NCBI RefSeq assembly: GCF_002288925.2
Contig: NW_022098000.1
Coordinates: 62,001 to 126,000, forward strand
Length of the DNA stretch: 64,000 nucleotides
From: Delphinapterus leucas
Taxonomy: Eukaryota > Chordata > Mammalia > Artiodactyla > Monodontidae
Reading direction: 5' to 3'
The notes beneath the pieces are model-generated. The model was not told the origin of the DNA and ran no database searches. It saw only the letters and a list, made by a program, of their open reading frames with translations. Made by a program: the position numbers and the translations under genes. Positions 23,641-34,564 of this stretch are shown here, in pieces (the first letter of the stretch is position 1; every line of letters starts with the position of its first letter).

Positions 23641-24351
23641 AGTTTTTACAAAAGTTTTCAGCTTTATTGACAAATTATGGCAAACATATTTGACAAAGTG
23701 TGGTTTCCTATTTAGAGAAGCTTACACATGGAACTTTATGTGTGTGTTTTTTTCTTTTTTAACAAATACAGGTTAAAACACTAAACAAATTCAGTTAGCT
23801 ACATACATACAGTAGCTGCTTGTTTTCAACCCCATTAAAACAGCATTTAAAATTAAATTTACAAATTTAATATCGAACAGCTTCAACTAACTAACAGATA
23901 TTAAAAGACAGGTTAAAACATCTTATCTACAACTTTATTATAGCTAGTTCAAATATTGTGTTACAGTTTTTTAGCAACCCTAAACAAAGTTTTTGCTAGT
24001 TGTTGAGACTCAAAATCTGTTAACAGATTCATGCTCTTTCTTTAAAAAAAAAAGAGAGAGAAAAAAATGATTACACACAACAATGAAAACAACCAAGAGA
24101 ATATCATCCTACTGAATGGTTTATAGACAATGCTTGCCAATGCTTCTTTTAGTCTGTTTCATAAAATAATACTAGTGTCAGTGTCACACCAACAGTATCA
24201 GGGAAATACAACAAATATATGGGAGCAACCATAAGCAGTTATCCCTAGAATAGGAACAAAAAAAAGGACTATTACTTGTCATGTTGCTGTTTATGTGGAG
24301 ACCACAGGCTATGAATTGTCTTTGAGGTGAGGTCACAGGCGAGGAGAACCC
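23641..24351 (-). other. KHDRBS2: Probable KHDRBS2 3'UTR with two candidate polyadenylation signals
   Basis: Sequence directly after the KHDRBS2 stop codon on the minus strand, AT-rich and free of recognisable repeats. Canonical AATAAA hexamers on the minus strand lie at 23934-23939 and 23663-23668, giving 3'UTRs of about 0.4 or 0.7 kb. The first is followed by a U/GU-rich stretch. The real end is inferred, not shown, and could be further left. Confidence 0.4.
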
Positions 24352-24449
24352 TCAGTATCTACTATAGGGGTGCTCCCTGTATCCCCCTCGGGCTGACCTT
24401 GGTGGTGGTGCCTTCAGGCTGGAGCGGGTCATGGCCCATTCTTCTGGTG
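24352..24449 (-). CDS. KHDRBS2: KHDRBS2 last coding exon (C-terminus of SLM-1)
   Basis: KHDRBS2 (SLM-1) is a nuclear STAR-family KH-domain RNA-binding protein, a relative of Sam68, that regulates alternative splicing, mainly in neurons. This exon is read on the minus strand and follows a good acceptor (TTTCTCTTGTTCATAG). It finishes a split Ala codon, then encodes PEEWAMTRSSLKAPPPRSAR and GGYREHPYSRY, then TGA at 24352-24354. The family C-terminus carries a nuclear-localisation signal of the form RSxxGxYREHPYGRY; here the usual PYGRY reads PYSRY. The EEW...RSSLKAPP form fits KHDRBS2 better than KHDRBS1 or KHDRBS3 as I recall those proteins. It pairs in phase with the exon at 49346. Since the exon is only 98 coding bases it is invisible to a long-ORF search. 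Confidence 0.93.
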
Positions 24450-24775
24450 CTATGAACAAGAGAAAGACAGTAGCATTCACTTGGCTTCACAGTTATCAAA
24501 AACAGTTGTTTAAGATGCAATAGCCGAAAAGAGAATAAAGGATCTTAACACTGAGGGCTCTAGGCTTACTACATTTTCCATATGGTGAGATCATACAAAA
24601 AATATATATTTTGAAATACAGCCACTTGGAATTAAACTTGCAGGGCATTTTTCAAAGCAGAGAAAGTTAAAGTCCATTTATTATGTGTTAAATAGAAAGA
24701 GGAGCATCAAGGTAAACCACCCCTCCCTAATCCTTCGCACAGACTCCTAAAAGAAACTGAATATAGGAAACCAGT

Positions 24776-24890
24776 GGTTCTTAGCCCTTGATTAACATAG
24801 AAACTCTACAAGGTGAGACCTAGAGTTTGGTATTTTTTCAGTGCTTGCCTAGATGACTCAGCGTCCAGTGTTGAGGTTCATTGTGCTAAA
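24776..24890 (-). repeat. MER5-like hAT-Charlie DNA transposon relic
   Basis: CCAGTGGTTCTTAGCCC at the left end resembles the AGTGGTTCTCAACC start of non-autonomous hAT-Charlie elements. The rest is diverged, so the exact family is uncertain. Confidence 0.4.
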
Positions 24891-25796
24891 CTATCCAAGT
24901 CAGTGAGACAGAAGAGGATATGGAGTAAATTTTCAGTAGCAAAGTCAGTAAAGAAAAATCTGTCAGTTTCTCGAAAAACAAGTTGGAAAATAAAGAGGTA
25001 TTAGTACACTAGGAAAATTCCTCATTTACCTGTTAATCTGACTTCCAGTAACCTCAATGCTCTGGGACCTGGCCAACAGACAAGAAACAAGCAGCCAACC
25101 TTTTGAGTGTTGTGGAAAATAGCTTTCTTAAAGTCTATGTATGCAGAAGGGAAATGTAGTACTCCTTCAAAGGGTCAAGTGGTTTATGGTGACTTAAGTG
25201 GTTCCAGAAACTAGGTTATCTGGGTCTTTCAATCAGAAAGAATTCAGTTCTTCATTAGAAAGCAGATTTTATGCATTGGGCTATGGAGGGAGGAAGTATG
25301 GATATAAGAAAAGGGATTACTAGAAATAGACAAACTGACATTGATAGCTGATATACAAGGTGGTGGTAATGGAAATAACTGTAAAAGCACTGCAGATTGA
25401 GGCCACTGATGTAGGGCATATGCCCCTGGATAGCTCAAGTGCCTCTAAGAATGTTTTTAGCAAAAACAATAAGAAAAATTTAAATTGTACTTACTATACT
25501 ATAAGGAAAGGAATAATGATCTATAATATAGAAAAATGAACAAAAGTCGGATCAATATAGGGGAAAATAGCATTAAAGGGTGAACATTAGGTTTCTGAGG
25601 ATATCCTTCAACAGGATACTTTTATTACAAGTGATATCTGATGATAAATGAAAAATTACATCTCTTTCACTATTTAAGGTACATGCTTATGATTATTTCA
25701 ATATATGGTAGGACACAAAATAGAAGTGAGATCCTAAATAAATATGAGACATGTTACGTTCAGTCAGAATACAGATCTACCTAGATCAGGGGTTGG

Positions 25797-26011
25797 CAAA
25801 CTAAGGCCTTTGAGCCAAATTTGGCCAGCCGCCTGTTTTCGTAAATGAAGTTTTACTTGAATACAGGTACGCTTACTTATTAACATATTGCATGTGGCTG
25901 CCTTCACTCTACAAAGGAAGACTTGAGTGATTTTAACAGAGACCATACTGCCTGCAAAGCCTGAAGTATTTACACTCTGGGCTTTTACAAGAAAGGTTTA
26001 CAGGACCCGCT
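25797..26011 (+). mobile_element. MER5A-type hAT-Charlie DNA transposon fossil
   Basis: Begins CAGGGGTTGGCAAACTAAGGCC and includes AATTTGGCCAGCCGCCTGTTTTCGT, GACTTGAGTGATTTTAACAGAGACC and the terminal TTTACAGGACCC. This matches the known ancient mammalian MER5A consensus. An 8 bp repeat, CTAGATCA, overlaps both ends (25791-25798 and 26012-26019), as expected for hAT elements. Confidence 0.85.
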
Positions 26012-26684
26012 CTAGATCATGTTGCCTTTTTTGGTGGGAGATTGTAGATGTTGGTCTTTTTCATGTGATCTCTTGAAGACAGCAATTTACCCCTAAGCTG
26101 CTAGACTTTCTCAACAGAGACATTTTGGAGAAGAATTTTATGTATGTACTTGACTGGAAATAAAGAAAAGTTTCTTTGATGTACTGGAAGGGAAAATGGA
26201 TCTTGTTTGAAAGCTAGAAAGTGCCTTGTCAGCCTTATATAATATGAATTTTACACTTTGTCTATTAATAATCAAGAATATGTCAGTGCCTTCATCCTCT
26301 TGGAGGTAAAATCTACCCCGTTTTATTACTAATTTTTAGCAAAGAGAATGCACCACTTTTTGCTTCATTTGTTCTAGAGTGTTAAAGATCCCTGGGTTGC
26401 AATCTATGGGCTTTAGGAGCTGCAATGATATAGGTTTCAAGTTTTCCCAGGGGATGGAACTCCTGGATTGTTTCTTAAATCTGAATGTTCCTGCAAAACA
26501 GTGAAACAACAGTAGGCAGAGTGACAGCCATACCTGCCACATCTATCCCCAGATTTGTTGGAACTTTTAAACTGGCATAATCTTGGGGAATTGCCACCGA
26601 GCAAATAAATGTGTCTAATGAAAACTCACTGACTTGGTTTTATTTGACTTTATCTAAAACTCCAGGGCAGCAAATTGATGGACT

Positions 26685-26907
26685 AAAACCTTACTTTTTT
26701 TTTTTTGTTGTACATGGGCCTCTCACTGTTGTGGCCTCTCCCGTTGCGGAGCACAGGCTCCGGACGCGCAGGCCCAGCGGCCATGGCTAACGGGCCCAGC
26801 TGCTCTGCGGCATGTGGGATCTTCCCGGATGGGGGCACGAACCCACGTCCCCTCATCGGCAGGCGGACTCTCAACAATTGCGCCACCAGGGAAGCCCAAA
26901 ACCTTAC
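26685..26907 (-). mobile_element. CHR SINE, minus strand, with target-site duplication
   Basis: SINE body 26695-26897 on the minus strand, with poly(T) 26695-26707. It is flanked by AAAACCTTAC at 26685-26694 and 26898-26907. Its GC-rich body is well preserved. It faces an opposite-strand copy starting 178 bp to the right. Confidence 0.95.
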
Positions 26908-27063
26908 ATTTTTAAACTGTTGACCAACATTAAAATGGAGAGTGACACTGTTCACTGCTGTATCCCCAGCACCTGGAAAAATATGCAGTGCATAGCGGAT
27001 CACATAATCCACTAAATGTGGGAAGTAAGAGGCATAAAGGGCTTCCAATGACAATCTTAAAAA

Positions 27064-27287
27064 CACTAACAGTTGGGGCTTCCCTAGTGGGGCAGTGGTT
27101 GAGAGTCGGCCTGCCGATGCAAGGGACGCGGGAGGATCCCACGTGCCGTGGAGCGGCTGGGCCCGTGAGCCATGGCCGCTGAGCCTGCGCGTCCGGAGCC
27201 TGTGCTTCGCAACGGGAGAGGCCACAGCAGTGAGAGGCTCGCGTACCGCAAAAACAAAACAAAACAAAACAAAACCACTAACAGTTG
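27064..27287 (+). mobile_element. CHR SINE, plus strand, with internal deletion
   Basis: Body 27076-27275, flanked by CACTAACAGTTG at 27064-27075 and 27276-27287. Compared with its siblings it lacks about 19 bp between GACGCGGG and GATCCC, which removes the tRNA-like B box (GGTTCGTGCC in others). It ends in a (CAAAA)n tail. Confidence 0.95.
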
Positions 27288-27584
27288 AGCTGAAGAAATT
27301 CAACATTAATTTTAAAAGTTCTATAAATAGGAATCTTATATATTTGTTATAAAGTCAGACTTATTACTCACGAGGTTTAGTTAGCTAAGTATCAAAAGTA
27401 TTTCACTATTAGATTCAATGAAACAATCATAGCGGAGTCCTATTACAAAAAGTGTTAAAACTTTTTTCATTGCACAAAAATATGCTCTTTCATAACTCTC
27501 TATTGGTATGTGAATTAATACTATGCTCTTTCCTCCTTGCTGAAGGCTAGGAAAATGGGAAATACTATTAGCCCAGCATAATAG

Positions 27585-28199
27585 TGATACTGAGCTGGGC
27601 CCTGTGGGGCTCCTGTGCACAAAAGCCTTTTGTGTCCCCCATTTGTTTGACTACAAGAAATAGGCTTCATTCAGCCTCCATGGCCTTCACTGAGTTCCAA
27701 AGGGCAGATTCAAGCAGTTGTTAATTAGGGAAGGGGAGGATGCAGAGACAAGGGTGAAATAGTCAAGAGAAACAATAGTGCAGCTTTGGGGCAAGGTCCT
27801 AGTTCCCCATCAAGGGATACACACAGCAATATCTTTGAGCTGTTTTGCAGATACTGAAACCCCCACGAGTTGGAAGAAGTTGATAGTTAAAGATGGTATT
27901 CTGCCCACAAGCACATAGACCCCAGACTAGTTGGAACCTGAAGGTTGATGATATTGACTCCTACTTACCTCACCACTAACCAATCAGAAGTGTGTCCACA
28001 AGCTGATCACTCCTCTTGGAACCATTACTATAAAACTTCTCATTACCCTCTCCAAATTGGTACACAGTTTTGAGGGCATTAGCCAGTTGTTGCCCCCTTT
28101 GCCTGGCAAAGTGATAAAGCTATTCTTTTCTACTTCACCCAAAACTTTGTCTCTGAGATTTAATTTGGTGTCGGGGTACAGGGGCTGGATTCAGCTTCA
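27585..28199 (+). mobile_element. Solo LTR, same family as the provirus at 1-5695
   Basis: A 615 bp LTR from TGATACTGAGCTGGGCCC to GGATTCAGCTTCA. It aligns with the reverse of 5096-5695 from end to end, including CACAAAAGCCTTTTGTGTCCCC, GGGCAAGGTCCTAGTTCCCC, TTGAGGGCATTAGCC and CTTTGTCTCTGAGATTTAAT. A TATAAAA box is at 28029-28035; the polyadenylation hexamer is changed to GATAAA near 28112. No primer-binding site or internal sequence follows, so it is a solo LTR left by recombination. It lies antisense to KHDRBS2 within the last intron. I could not find a clean flanking duplication. Confidence 0.88.
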
Positions 28200-30954
28200 G
28201 TAGTAACCAAAAAGGCAGCTAAAATGAATTCCTAACCAGGCAAAGTAAGTTTTAGATTTTCTAAGATTCCTTACCATTAGCAGAGGAAATCAAGGATTAA
28301 TTTCACTTAATTCAGATCTTGGGCCCATTGTTTACATGTTCTCAATAATAATTGAGATCAGGGAAATACTATTTCTATTTGTGCCAAATTTCCTTGGTCT
28401 ATATTTTTCCTAATATCATAATGTTTATATTTAGACACACATTTAGTCACCACATTACAATACAAGCCAGCTTCTCTCAGTGAAGTTATGGTCTTTGTGT
28501 CTGGACTGGAGAGCACTGACTCGAATGTTTTTCCTTTGTCATGAATCATATAGTGTGCCATTGAGCTTGTGTGGTCAGCCAATATCCTCACTGCTCACTG
28601 GAAGCTCTTGGATTACTTCAGAGATAGAAGTGATTCTTAGAAATCCAGAGGGATTCTAACTTGAGTCCATCATGGTTGGAACCTTGCACATAGGAATAGA
28701 CAAATCATTATAAAGACTTGATTATGGGAATTCTCTAAAATGTGAAGTTATAAAGGCCCAGGAATGGACTTAGAATTTATCTGTCTTCTTGGACTTCGAC
28801 TATTCAGCAAAGTGTATTTAAACGTTTTGGGACTTCATACAAATTTTGGAGTCCTGGCCAAGTGTTTCTATTCCCATGAAGGACGTCATTAAAGAAATCA
28901 TTACAAACAATAAGGTTTAGAGATATTTCTTTTTACTTTCGGAAAATGATGAAGTAAGATTCTCTCAGTATCAGGATGATTGTCATCTGAGAGACACTAG
29001 GTAGTCTATGCATGTAAACAGAGCAAATAAATACATTATTCCTTAGAGAAGGTGCAAAATAACTGTCTGTCAAATTGGAAATTACTGGATGGTTTACAGA
29101 ATTGTGGATCTGGAAAAAGCAAATGAAGATATGAAAAATAGAGTTCAACTGACTTGATTGCATTTCCAATTCTGGGTTTCCCAATCCAGATTTTAATGTG
29201 CCATATGGTATATGAATAGGAGGGAAAGGGGTCAAATAAAACATTCATTAGATAACATTTTCTTGTTTTTTCTTCACTAAAGATCTCCTATATACCAGTC
29301 CTTGTATTAAACCCTGCATATGAAGATAGTTTAAGGAGCCTTAAGGAGATCACAGGACAACACTAACATGAAATGTCATAGATTATAGCACAATTGTAAC
29401 TGATATTTGAAGAAAATGCTGAGGAAAGCATAGAGAAGGGAGCTAGTAACTTCCATCATTCAATTGAACTTGGATAGAACTCTAACACTGAATCATTTCA
29501 AAGAAGTAATTTTCTAAGCAAATATATGGCATAACTAAGAATTCAGGTACTGTTTAACCTATTTAGGAGAACTCACATTCTTTAGAAACTTTCCTGTATT
29601 AATAATTTTGTATCATCTGGTCTGGTTTCTTAAACTGGATTCTAAGATCTATGAAAGGAAAGACTTTCTACAGTGACAAAGAAGTAGTAAGGACACCATA
29701 AATACTTGTAAGCTACATATAAATAAATGATGTTATTAACTAAAAAGGAATTTAAAAATCAATTATGCAAAATAAGTAAAACAGGACTCATTCAGAAACA
29801 CATTGTTAGAATTAGGTTATAGTGTTTTATATATTTGAAATATATCAATATTTCTTTTAAAAAATTATCCCATCTCTGTTTCTTTAAACTCAGACTGATT
29901 TTTTTACCCAGTTGATTCAAGTTTTACGGAATGCGTAGTGTGCAATCTCCAGTACATGCTAATAAGCATCATTGAGGAACATTTTATTTTGATAAAGGGA
30001 TGTAAATTACCCAGGTAACTCTTCTTGTGCATTAAATGTTACTCTAGCGACTTAAAAAGCTATTGCATTTCAAATATTCTGTTCTCAGCAGAATCAGGAC
30101 TATTAAGTGGCATTTATATCTCAATGTTCTCTCATTCCTGCCAGGGGACTAGATACTTTGGGGAGCATTCAGAGTGGGAAAGAAAAATCTTGATGATTTT
30201 TAAACTTGCAAAATGGTGTTCTCTGAGTGCTCCAGAGATACTATAAACATTGAGGTTGTTGGGGGCGAAAAAATGAAGCACAGGAGCAAGGCACCAATTT
30301 ATGAAAAGTCAGCATTATTTATCTGGAAAGTAAACTTTTAATGCTTATCTATCTCTCTGCAAGTAGGTTTAACATGCCACCTTCAAAATAAACTAACTTT
30401 AAAGAATAGTTCAGAAAGGATATAAGGTGTCATAAAGATTACCGAGGACATAGCTCTTATGCTCACACTTTGCTAGACCTAGATAGCTAGTTATTTATAT
30501 TTCTGAGATCTGAAAAAGAATCTCAAAAAAAAATTTTTAATCACACTACAACAAAAAAGGACAGCTCTTGCTATTTATTTTTGGTATACTGTAAACCAAT
30601 TTGCAAAAAACACAACTAATGTAAGAAATCTAAATTAATCTCTACTATTACAAGCCACTAGTGTCTTTGGTTTTAATCATTTAAGAGCATTACAACAGGT
30701 TGATTAACGTTCACACTGGCTCTGAGCCACTCAGTTTTTTGGGCTCAGGTTTCTCATTTCTTAGAGAAATATCTTTCTATTTAAAAGCATATTTCAAATA
30801 TTTAAGTACATGTTGCTTTATGGCTATTTATTCCCAAAGGGAATATGTTAGGTTAGATGTTTTGTAGTTGCTGTTGTAACTCACTAAAATAACAATGTCC
30901 ATTTTCTTTAATTTTAAAATACCTATCCTACTAAAAAAATGAAGATACTACCAT

Positions 30955-31110
30955 TACACCTTCTAGGTGTCAAGCATACTGCTAGGCATTTTATGTGTAT
31001 TATTAGCTAATAAAATTTTCTTCCAAGATGGGTGCTAATGTTGTCTTCTTTTTAAAGATGAGAAAACTATAGCTCAGAAAGTTTAGTTGTTGGGAAAGCC
31101 CAGAATTTTT
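30955..31110 (-). repeat. MIR SINE, minus strand
   Basis: GTGTCAAGCATACTGCTAGGCATTTTATGTGTATTAT, then AAAGATGAGAAAACTATAGCTCAGAAAG, matches the reverse complement of MIR. Diverged. Confidence 0.6.
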
Positions 31111-31237
31111 ATTTGTAATTGTCTCACCATCTTTTCACTATCCTTTTCATCTGAAAGAAGCTGCTGATTTCCACTCTTTTTCCTTTTCTTTTCTTGGCTA
31201 GAAAATAAGACAATTTATTTTACTCCCTTCTGATTAT

Positions 31238-31511
31238 ATAATAATTGGTGATTCCAGGACTTTTCTGGTGGGGCAGTGGATAAGAATCTACTTACCAATG
31301 CAGGGGACATGGGTTCAATCCCTGGTCCTGGACGATCCCACGTGCCACAGAGATACTAAGCCTATGCACCACAACTACTGAGCCTGTGCGCCTACAGCCT
31401 GTGCTCCAGAAGAGAAGCCACCGTAAGGAGAAGCCCAAGCACCGCAACGAAGACCCAACACAGCCAAAAATAAATAAAATTAAATCTTAAAAATAATAAT
31501 TGGTGATTCCA
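31238..31511 (+). mobile_element. CHR-1-like SINE with 19 bp target-site duplication
   Basis: Body 31257-31492. The head resembles the CHR family (CTTTTCTGGTGGGGCAGTGG, GGTTCAATCCCTGGTCC) but the body is the older type: CCACAACTACTGAGCCTGTG, AGAGAAGCCACCG, CCGCAACGAAGACCCAACAC, AGCCAAAAATAAATAAA. It is flanked by a perfect 19 bp duplication (ATAATAATTGGTGATTCCA) at 31238-31256 and 31493-31511. Confidence 0.9.
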
Positions 31512-32654
31512 ACAACAAGCAATTGATTAGCTAAATCAGGAGATTGTAGCTTTAATTTTGTTAGCAAAAATGTAGGCTGCTTGAAATGAATTTGCTAAGG
31601 TGCAAATCTAAGTGGGAAGCAGGGTTAACTGATCTGCTCTGAGCATCTTTAGATATTAATGGAATATTAGAACCTAATGGTTCAACAATTTCATCCACAC
31701 AATTTGTATTGTCACTATATGTAATTGCAGAGCTTATTGTTTTAAGATGCAAAGGGTAAAACAGAATAGTACTGAAGGAGAAATATGGATGATCAACATT
31801 TCTTTTCAGAGATGAACATAATGAGTTATGTTCTAAGAAGAGTGAAATTTCAGTTCTCTATCATTTATACTCTCTGGAAATTCAGGCAGCATCTGGGAAG
31901 CAATTACAGCTATTATCACTGTCACGAATTTTTAATTAGACATTCCCTGTTAGAAACAAGTAACACTTGAGATAACCCATTTAGAGAATAATAAAGGACT
32001 GTACTCCATTCCCAACTCTGGAGTTTTAAGACACACATGACAGGTACTCAGTAATTACTTATTGAATAAATTAATTAAATTTAAATATTTTACATCTTCA
32101 TTTTGTACACAAAAAGAAGTCATAGACCTCCCTCAGATGGATCCCTTCAGTTTGAATGGAAGTCCCAGGAGTCCTATAGCCAGGAATACTTTTGAGTTCT
32201 AGTTCTGCCTCTTTCTTGTTGAAAGGCCTCTTTGGCAAGTCAGCAAGTCTCTTCATCTACATACTGATGGCACATTTTAATTGTCAGAAACCATTCTGAG
32301 CTTCTGACATGCATATCTAAATGCCTGTGGGATATCTCCTTAAGTTTCTCAAACTCAACTTTTTCAAAATTAAACATCTTTTTCTCCATGCTACTTAATA
32401 CTCTAAGTTTCCTATTTCAGTGAATAATGCTATTACCTACAACTTACCTAGTTATACATTGAAAACCCTTGGCATCTTCTCAATTTTGCTCAGTAGATCT
32501 AAGCAATAATCAAGCTTTTTCTTTTCTTCCTTAATATGTGTTTCACTCACTCATTTCTTCCTATCTCCACTAATCCTATTCCCTGGCAAGCCATTATCCT
32601 CTTTGCCTAGAGAACTCAGCTACCTTGTTATCTTTTGTGTTTTTCTATGATTTT

Positions 32655-32780
32655 AAGCATATATACATATATATGTATGTATATATGTATATATATGCCT
32701 AATGTATATATGTTCTATTGTACATATACATATATATATGCCCTACTGTGTGTGTGTATATACATGTGTGTGTATGTATA
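32655..32780. repeat. TA/TG-rich microsatellite cluster
   Basis: Alternating ATATATGTATGTATATATG units followed by TGTGTGTGTATATACATGTG. Imperfect and compound. Confidence 0.85.
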
Positions 32781-34204
32781 CATTCCCTACTCTTCTCCAC
32801 CTTCTTGAGAGAGGAACTTGTCCAAATGCAATTGATTAGGCCTGTTCACTTGCTCTTGTAGCATACTCAAGATCAGTCCAAATTTTTTAACAAGGAATTC
32901 CACACAAGGCCTAACATGGTCTGAACCTTGACTTCATTTTAGACATTAGAGTTGATGACTGGTGATCATCTAAAGTACAAGTATTCTATGTTGTTTATTG
33001 AAAAAAATTCTTGTGTTTCAAAATACAAGTAATGTTGCTGATAAATTTAAGACATTAAAATCTTTTTCTCAAAAGGAAGGTCATCTTATTTTTGCATGGA
33101 AATGGACCAATTAGGAGAAGGAACCAGTAAAACAAACCAGTTTAAGGTTTCAAGTACCAAAGACCCAAACTTTAGATACCTGTTAAATTTTGGCAAATTA
33201 ATGATTTTACACTGTTTAACATACTGAGAAAAACTTACATTTTCCCTAACAATGAGTAAGTGCTTATGGATTAGATTTTTTGATCACTCACTATTTTGAT
33301 TCATTTTAAGAATGATGATGTTTTCTGGTAGTGCTCCCACAAGCCAGAGATGGGTTGGGTCATTGGGACTTTTGAAGTGCTTCTCTTGGTTACTGGGGAA
33401 CTTGTCCTAAATACCAAAATTTTCCTCAGAGTGGTGAGATCCATTTTAGTCCTTGAAGATGTTCTTAGGTGAAGTCCCTAAGTGGCTTTTGAAAGTATGT
33501 ATTTCCAACCGGCTATATGGACCATGAAACAAATAAAATCTATCTCCAAAGTCCAAACTTAACATAAACAACAAATATGAATGTTTAAAATGTGGTACAT
33601 ATTGAAAAGATAAATGGGTAAATTCAGAAAGACAGTTGATAAATATATGAATAATCTATAATGTGGAACATTGTAGAAACTTTGAGAAAAAATTCTGAAA
33701 TACATTTGTGGCCCAATAGTTCGTGCTTGATATTTCTCTATTAACTTAAATTCAGCACAATGGAATGTGTGTCTGTGGCCATGGCTGGTTTTTATAATAT
33801 GAGAATTAAATCCTCTTCCAGTTTCTTTTTTCAGTCTAGATATGGAAATCCTGGGGCATTTTTCTTAACTTTACTGCATTTTTATACATACCCTTGTTTA
33901 GTACTCACAAACTTACTTCATGTATATACCTAACTTCCAAATAACAGTGTGGTTTTGCAATTTTATCTTCTGTGACTAAGATTAAGTTATTTGAACTACT
34001 GCTATTCTGTAAGCTCCAGGAGGGTTAAAAAAAATGCTCAACAAACTTAAGGCTGTGCCAAGAAAGCATTCCAAGTAGTTTAACATGCAATGAGTGTTTT
34101 TTACAAGCTTGTATGTTACCAGGTGAGGCCACCACGATTTGAAATAAGACTCACACTGTAATTTAAATATGCTGTGATTAGTATAACACTCCTCTCTTTG
34201 GTGG

Positions 34205-34219
34205 TGGTGCTATTTATTT
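34205..34219. repeat. Target-site duplication, left copy, of L1 element C
   Basis: TGGTGCTATTTATTT, identical to 40381-40395 on the other side of the element. Confidence 0.85.
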
Positions 34220-34564
34220 ATTTTTTTTAATTTATTTTTTTATTTTATATTGGAATATAGTTGATTTACAATATTGTGCTAGTTTCAGGTGTACGGCAAA
34301 GAGATTCAGTTAAATGTATACATATATCTATTATTTTTCAAATTCTTTTCCCATTTAGGTTGCTACATAATATTGAGCAGAGTTCTCTTTGCTATACAGT
34401 AGGTCCTTATTGGTCATCCATTTAAAATATAGCAATGTGTACATATTAATCCCAAACTCCCTAACTATCCCTCCCCGTCACGCATCCCTCTGGTAACCAT
34501 AATTTCACTCTCTAAGGCTATGAATCTGTTTCTATTTTGTAAAAAATTCATTTTTATCATTTTT

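Noticed and set aside
26683..27306. 207-codon minus-strand frame, the second longest in the window
   Set aside because: It reads through two opposite CHR SINEs and their gap. The GC-rich SINE body is open by chance; the same peptide pieces appear at every other SINE copy.
27585..28199. Flanking duplication of the solo LTR
   Set aside because: The six bases on each side (TAATAG and GTAGTA) do not match, so no target-site duplication is claimed.
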